Positions 60,870 to 64,000 of a stretch of 64,000 nt of DNA are shown one piece after another; within the stretch, counting starts at the first letter, position 1; each line of letters starts with the position of its first letter. The position numbers and the translations under genes are program-made. The notes under the pieces are model-generated. The model made no database searches. It was not told the origin of the DNA and saw only the letters and a program-made list of their open reading frames with translations. Origin of the DNA: Sphagnum magellanicum (taxonomy: Eukaryota > Streptophyta > Sphagnopsida > Sphagnales > Sphagnaceae); NCBI GenBank assembly GCA_021904315.1, contig CM038924.1, positions 12,202,026 through 12,266,025 on the forward strand, read 5' to 3'.

Positions 60870-61200
60870 ATGACCAGCTTCAGAAGCTGAAGGTGCAGCT
60901 AGGGGTGCAGCTAGGGTTCCTTGCCAGTAGCATTAATTGCGGATAGTAAAAGTGCAGCAAGGGTTCCACAATGCAAGTCCTGCAAAGCTGTATTGCAAAT
61001 CTGGAATATCTGAAATCAAAATTCCAGAGCTTAAAGGTGCAGCTCCTCAATGGAAAGACACCTTGCTGCACCTTCAGCACGGGCATTTAGTGTTAATGGA
61101 AAGGAACCCTAACTGCACCTTCACCTTTAGAAGGTCATGCTAATGGAAAACACCTAGACCTAAAGTCCAAAGCTCACTAAGGTGCAGCTGGCTACTCAAT
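60870..61200. repeat. Nested inverted repeats with AAGGTGCAGC and CAATGGAAAG motifs
   Basis: AAGGTGCAGCTAGGG and 'GTGCAGCAAGGGTTCC' on the left face 'GGAACCCTAACTGCACCTT' and 'CTTGCTGCACCTT' on the right. 'CTGGAATATCTGAAAT' and 'ATTCCAG' form a central stem. This looks like a foldback element or two nested ones. The TTTCCATT motif also recalls the ends of the MITE at 63059. Confidence 0.5.
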
Positions 61201-62192
61201 GGAAAGCCCTCTTAACTCCCACATGGCTAGTCACACTCTCTGCTACCTGGCCAAGAATTCAATAGCATGTTCCAATGGCTAGATTCAATATAAAATATCA
61301 GGACAACCAAAAAAAAGACAACGGTATGAGCAGAATAGAGGTCCACTAAATTTGAGGTAGATCTGGGATGGTTCAACACCCATGCACCTCCTGTTAATAC
61401 TTCGATTTCGGCTGCAATCTGGATGGTTGGAAGCTGGCATAACTAACTATATATGCACCCCAAATAACAACTCCGAGTGGAGCAGGATATATAGTACCAA
61501 ATCTCTGCAAAGCATATAATATGAGTTTCAACTAATGTTCTAGACCTCAACACATTCATGATGAACCGGCTCTCAAGAGACCAAAACTTTTATTCAGATG
61601 ACGTTATGATACATGTACACAGTTGGTCACCACCAAGTAAGTGCCTGTCATGGATAAAAATCTAGTACAGACCTTTCTACTAGATCAAGTGATTTAAATA
61701 GATCCTGCAGGAGGTCACTTAATTTGGCAGTCCTGAAAAAAACTTGAGGCGGCAGTCGGGACGACGAATTGGTCACATGGTAATTGTGCCAGGATTTTAT
61801 TTGCTGCTACACTAGGCCATGAGATACAGACATACACCAAGATGTATGTATGTATGTATAGCTTAAGTTTAATGCAGCTTGTACAAGTTGTACCTGATCT
61901 AAGAGTGTTGAAATCCAAACTTTCCAAGCAGCTCAAATTTAATCCTGATGCAACACCATTTTGGCATTCCTGGCAATATTCTGCAGGAATCATCAAAATG
62001 AGGTGCAGCAGTGGGACATGAGTAATTAGTAGTAGTACATCACAATCCCGGAATCATCAGTTCATCAATTATGTAAATCTTGCAACTAATTAGAGAGGAA
62101 AAATAATATATGTCTTGAGTTCTGGAATATGGCTCAGTGGGCGTACTGATCTTAAGATTTACAAATTTTTTTTGGGTTTTTTTTTCCCTCCC
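61201..62192. other. Downstream flank of the HD-Zip gene
   Basis: No gene recognised. The 93-codon minus-strand frame at 61715-61996 has no known domain. The stretch just below 62193 probably includes the 3' untranslated region of the HD-Zip gene. Confidence 0.4.
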
Positions 62193-63987
62193 TTAGGCCC
62201 AGTCCCACCAAGGGGTAGCTCCTGCTTTGTCGTCCAATTGCGACAAAAAGTAGTTGCAAGACTGATCGACATATTCAGCTTGATAGTTGCTGCAGTTCCC
62301 AGCTGCAGCTGCTGCATCTAGTTCCAGTTTGATATTCGCTGCAACGCCGGCGGAGCGGTGGTACTGCAATTGGGGAGATGATAGCACACGATCTGCCGCG
62401 CCGGCGGCGCACATGAGATCATCGCCGCCGCCGGCTGCAGCAACTTGTAGCAAGCAGCTAGCTGGATCCATGAAACATTGATCATCTGCGCTGCCGGGAT
62501 TATTCAAGTGCTGGCAGCTGGTTACAGTGCCAGCGCCTGCCTGTTGATCTGCTGCTGCAGTGATGATCGACACCTGCTGCAATTTGTAGTTGTCGATAGT
62601 ACGTGGACTATCTGTGTCTAGAATTTCACTGGAATTGCTGGCTGAAGTACTTGTTGTCTGGTGCTGCTCTAGTTTCTCGGCCTTGAGAATCGATGCCGGA
62701 ATTTCGACGGTCGGACTAGTCGAAGCCTGCTGCTTCCATTGAGAATCAGCAGGTCTAGTTTTTAGTACGACCTCAGTCGATGCATCAGTCCTGATCATCG
62801 ACTCGGACTTCACCTCGACCTGCACCTGCTGCAAGTCCGCTCCTCGAGATAGCTTAGCCCCGGAAGGATCTGTTGTCTTAATCTTCACTCCAGAAATTGC
62901 AGATGGTTCCACATTCTCATACTGATCGCGTGACTGATCCGCCATGTTAATACTTTGTTGTGTCGACTTTCCTGTCAAGTGTTGTATCTGGTCAATACAA
63001 CAAGCCAAGTTTGAATGTTATAACAGGGTTGTAGATATGAGATCAGCTGCATCTCTTAGGACATCTTCCCATTAGGCTGCTGTGCTCACAGTCATCTCAC
63101 AGTTCTACCCGTCAAGCATTAACCAATTGCCCGAGCTTGTAACTGAAAGTGTGACTCACCATATAATGACATCTGTCCTTTTTTTTTCATGAGAACATGT
63201 GTTCCTAGAGTTCTTAGCATGATTAATTAAATATTTTCATCGCAGCTGTAGATCTCCAATGGAAAGCGACTATCCCAGCAAGAAACAAGGCCCCATGTCA
63301 ATGACTTTCCATTAGGTTGCTGTGATCACAGTTACACTGCTTGCTTGTAGATGTGATCATAGCATCCTAATGGAAAGAGACCCTTATTGTGACTGCTGGG
63401 CACAGTGTGCTTCCAATGAAGCAGTCTGCAGCAGCAACGAAGGAAATCTGCAGGATGGGATAGGTTTGCGGGTGAACATGTGCATAGATAGATATCTAAG
63501 GAGCTAGCATTCACCTCGGATTCAAGTTTTTCTTTCTCCAGGACGACGGCATCATACTCGCTTTTCAGTCGGTTGTATTCCTGGGACAAAACCTCGTAAT
63601 CTCGCTCCAGTTGTTTGGTTTTCCAGCGCGCCCTTCGGTTTTGGAACCAAACTGCGACTTGTCGGGGCTGGAGACCCAACTCCTTGGCTAGCTGCATTTT
63701 CTTCTCAGGCTCTAGTTTGTTCTCCAGCTCGAAGTTTCTCTCCAGCGACTTCACTTGCTCAAATGACAGCCTTCTTTTCTTCTCAACGTTGCTCATGCTG
63801 CAGGGAGAGCAGTCGTCCATGCCATCGTCCAGCCCCATGAGCGCTTCTTCTCCTCCTAGTCCAGGTGATGATGATCCATGATCAACAAATGAAGGATAGC
63901 TGAAAGACCGCTTCATGCCACAACCCACCACCGCGTCTTCTAGACCGCCAACTGATGAATGGCCCGGAACTGCAGCAAGCAAGTCAC
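62193..63987 (-). CDS. HD-Zip class I transcription factor, 5' end outside the window
   Basis: Nuclear homeodomain-leucine zipper factor; class I proteins bind CAATNATTG-type sites as dimers and often act in stress, light or ABA responses. Exon 63987-63515 encodes [10 protein letters not shown], then the homeodomain ([20 protein letters not shown] ... [16 protein letters not shown]) running directly into a zipper with Leu or Val every seven residues ([21 protein letters not shown]). Exon 62987-62193 begins IQHLTG, ending the zipper, and continues about 260 residues of Ser/Thr/Gln/Ala-rich sequence to the stop, with a class I style aromatic-acidic end, PWWDWA. The junction is GT-AG, phase 0. 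The acceptor TTAG before 63987 implies an earlier exon outside; alternatively translation starts at the Met of MKRSFSYP. No START domain, so not class III or IV. Confidence 0.93.
63059..63383 (-). mobile_element. PIF/Harbinger-type MITE, copy 2, in the HD-Zip intron
   Basis: Starts GGACATCTTCCCATTAGG and ends CCTAATGGAAAGAGACCC, flanked by a perfect TTA target duplication (63056-63058 and 63384-63386), the signature of PIF/Harbinger and Tourist-like MITEs. It lies within intron 62988-63514 and is the reverse-oriented homologue of 42922-43240. An inner 'CTTTCCATTAGG' near the right end repeats the terminal motif. Confidence 0.85.
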
Positions 63988-64000
63988 CTAAGGTCAGAAA

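Overview
This is nuclear DNA from a land plant. The protein-coding pieces belong to plant families: an HD-Zip class I homeodomain-leucine zipper protein, an F-box protein, a TM9SF1-type nonaspanin, fragments resembling the plastid NADPH-thioredoxin reductase NTRC, and a coiled-coil family I know only from plants. Introns are GT-AG and interstitial TTTAGGG telomere-type motifs occur. Intergenic DNA is long, very AT-rich and full of decayed repeats. The wide gene spacing with modest introns (about 80 to 750 bp) suggests a medium to large genome. A seed-free plant (bryophyte, lycophyte or fern) is my guess, but the sequence does not settle it.

Layout. 1-7021, minus strand: a coiled-coil protein gene with 19 in-phase exons in the window and its 3' end outside. 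7281-7650: a foldback element just upstream of it. 8-13.6 kb: AT-rich repeats. 14.14-15.93 kb, plus strand: an F-box gene with an acidic 57-bp triple repeat in front of the F-box. 16.2-27.4 kb: repeat-rich intergenic DNA with a 29-G run, a partner copy of the 11.4-13.6 kb block, a tandem array of about 170 bp period, a telomere-like tract and a foldback element. 28.54-33.75 kb, minus strand: a complete 13-exon TM9SF1-type gene (592 residues) with an 18-nt microexon. 34-42 kb: AT-rich repeats. 42.2-43.9 kb: a decayed C2H2 zinc-finger-like locus carrying a MITE. 45.7-46.35 kb, minus: two NTRC-like exon relics. 48.6-49.2 kb: a TIR element. 50.8-51.35 kb: a dead PIF/Harbinger transposase. 51.38-52.28 and 54.30-55.22 kb: two solo LTRs of one family, each with a 5-bp target duplication, the second inside a 158-bp tandem array. 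56-61 kb: palindromic and MITE-like elements, including a likely hAT MITE. 62.19-63.99 kb, minus: an HD-Zip I gene whose intron carries a second copy of the MITE seen at 42.9 kb.

The genes do not form a pathway. They are independent single-copy type loci: membrane traffic (TM9SF1 and perhaps the coiled-coil protein), ubiquitin ligase substrate selection (F-box) and transcription (HD-Zip I). The most informative content is the repeat archaeology: matching PIF-type MITEs and a PIF transposase relic, nested LTR and tandem-array insertions dated by empty-site logic, and several TIR families found in at least two copies here. I found no convincing new biological system. Exon coordinates were derived by hand from splice sites and phase. 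No alignment or search was run.
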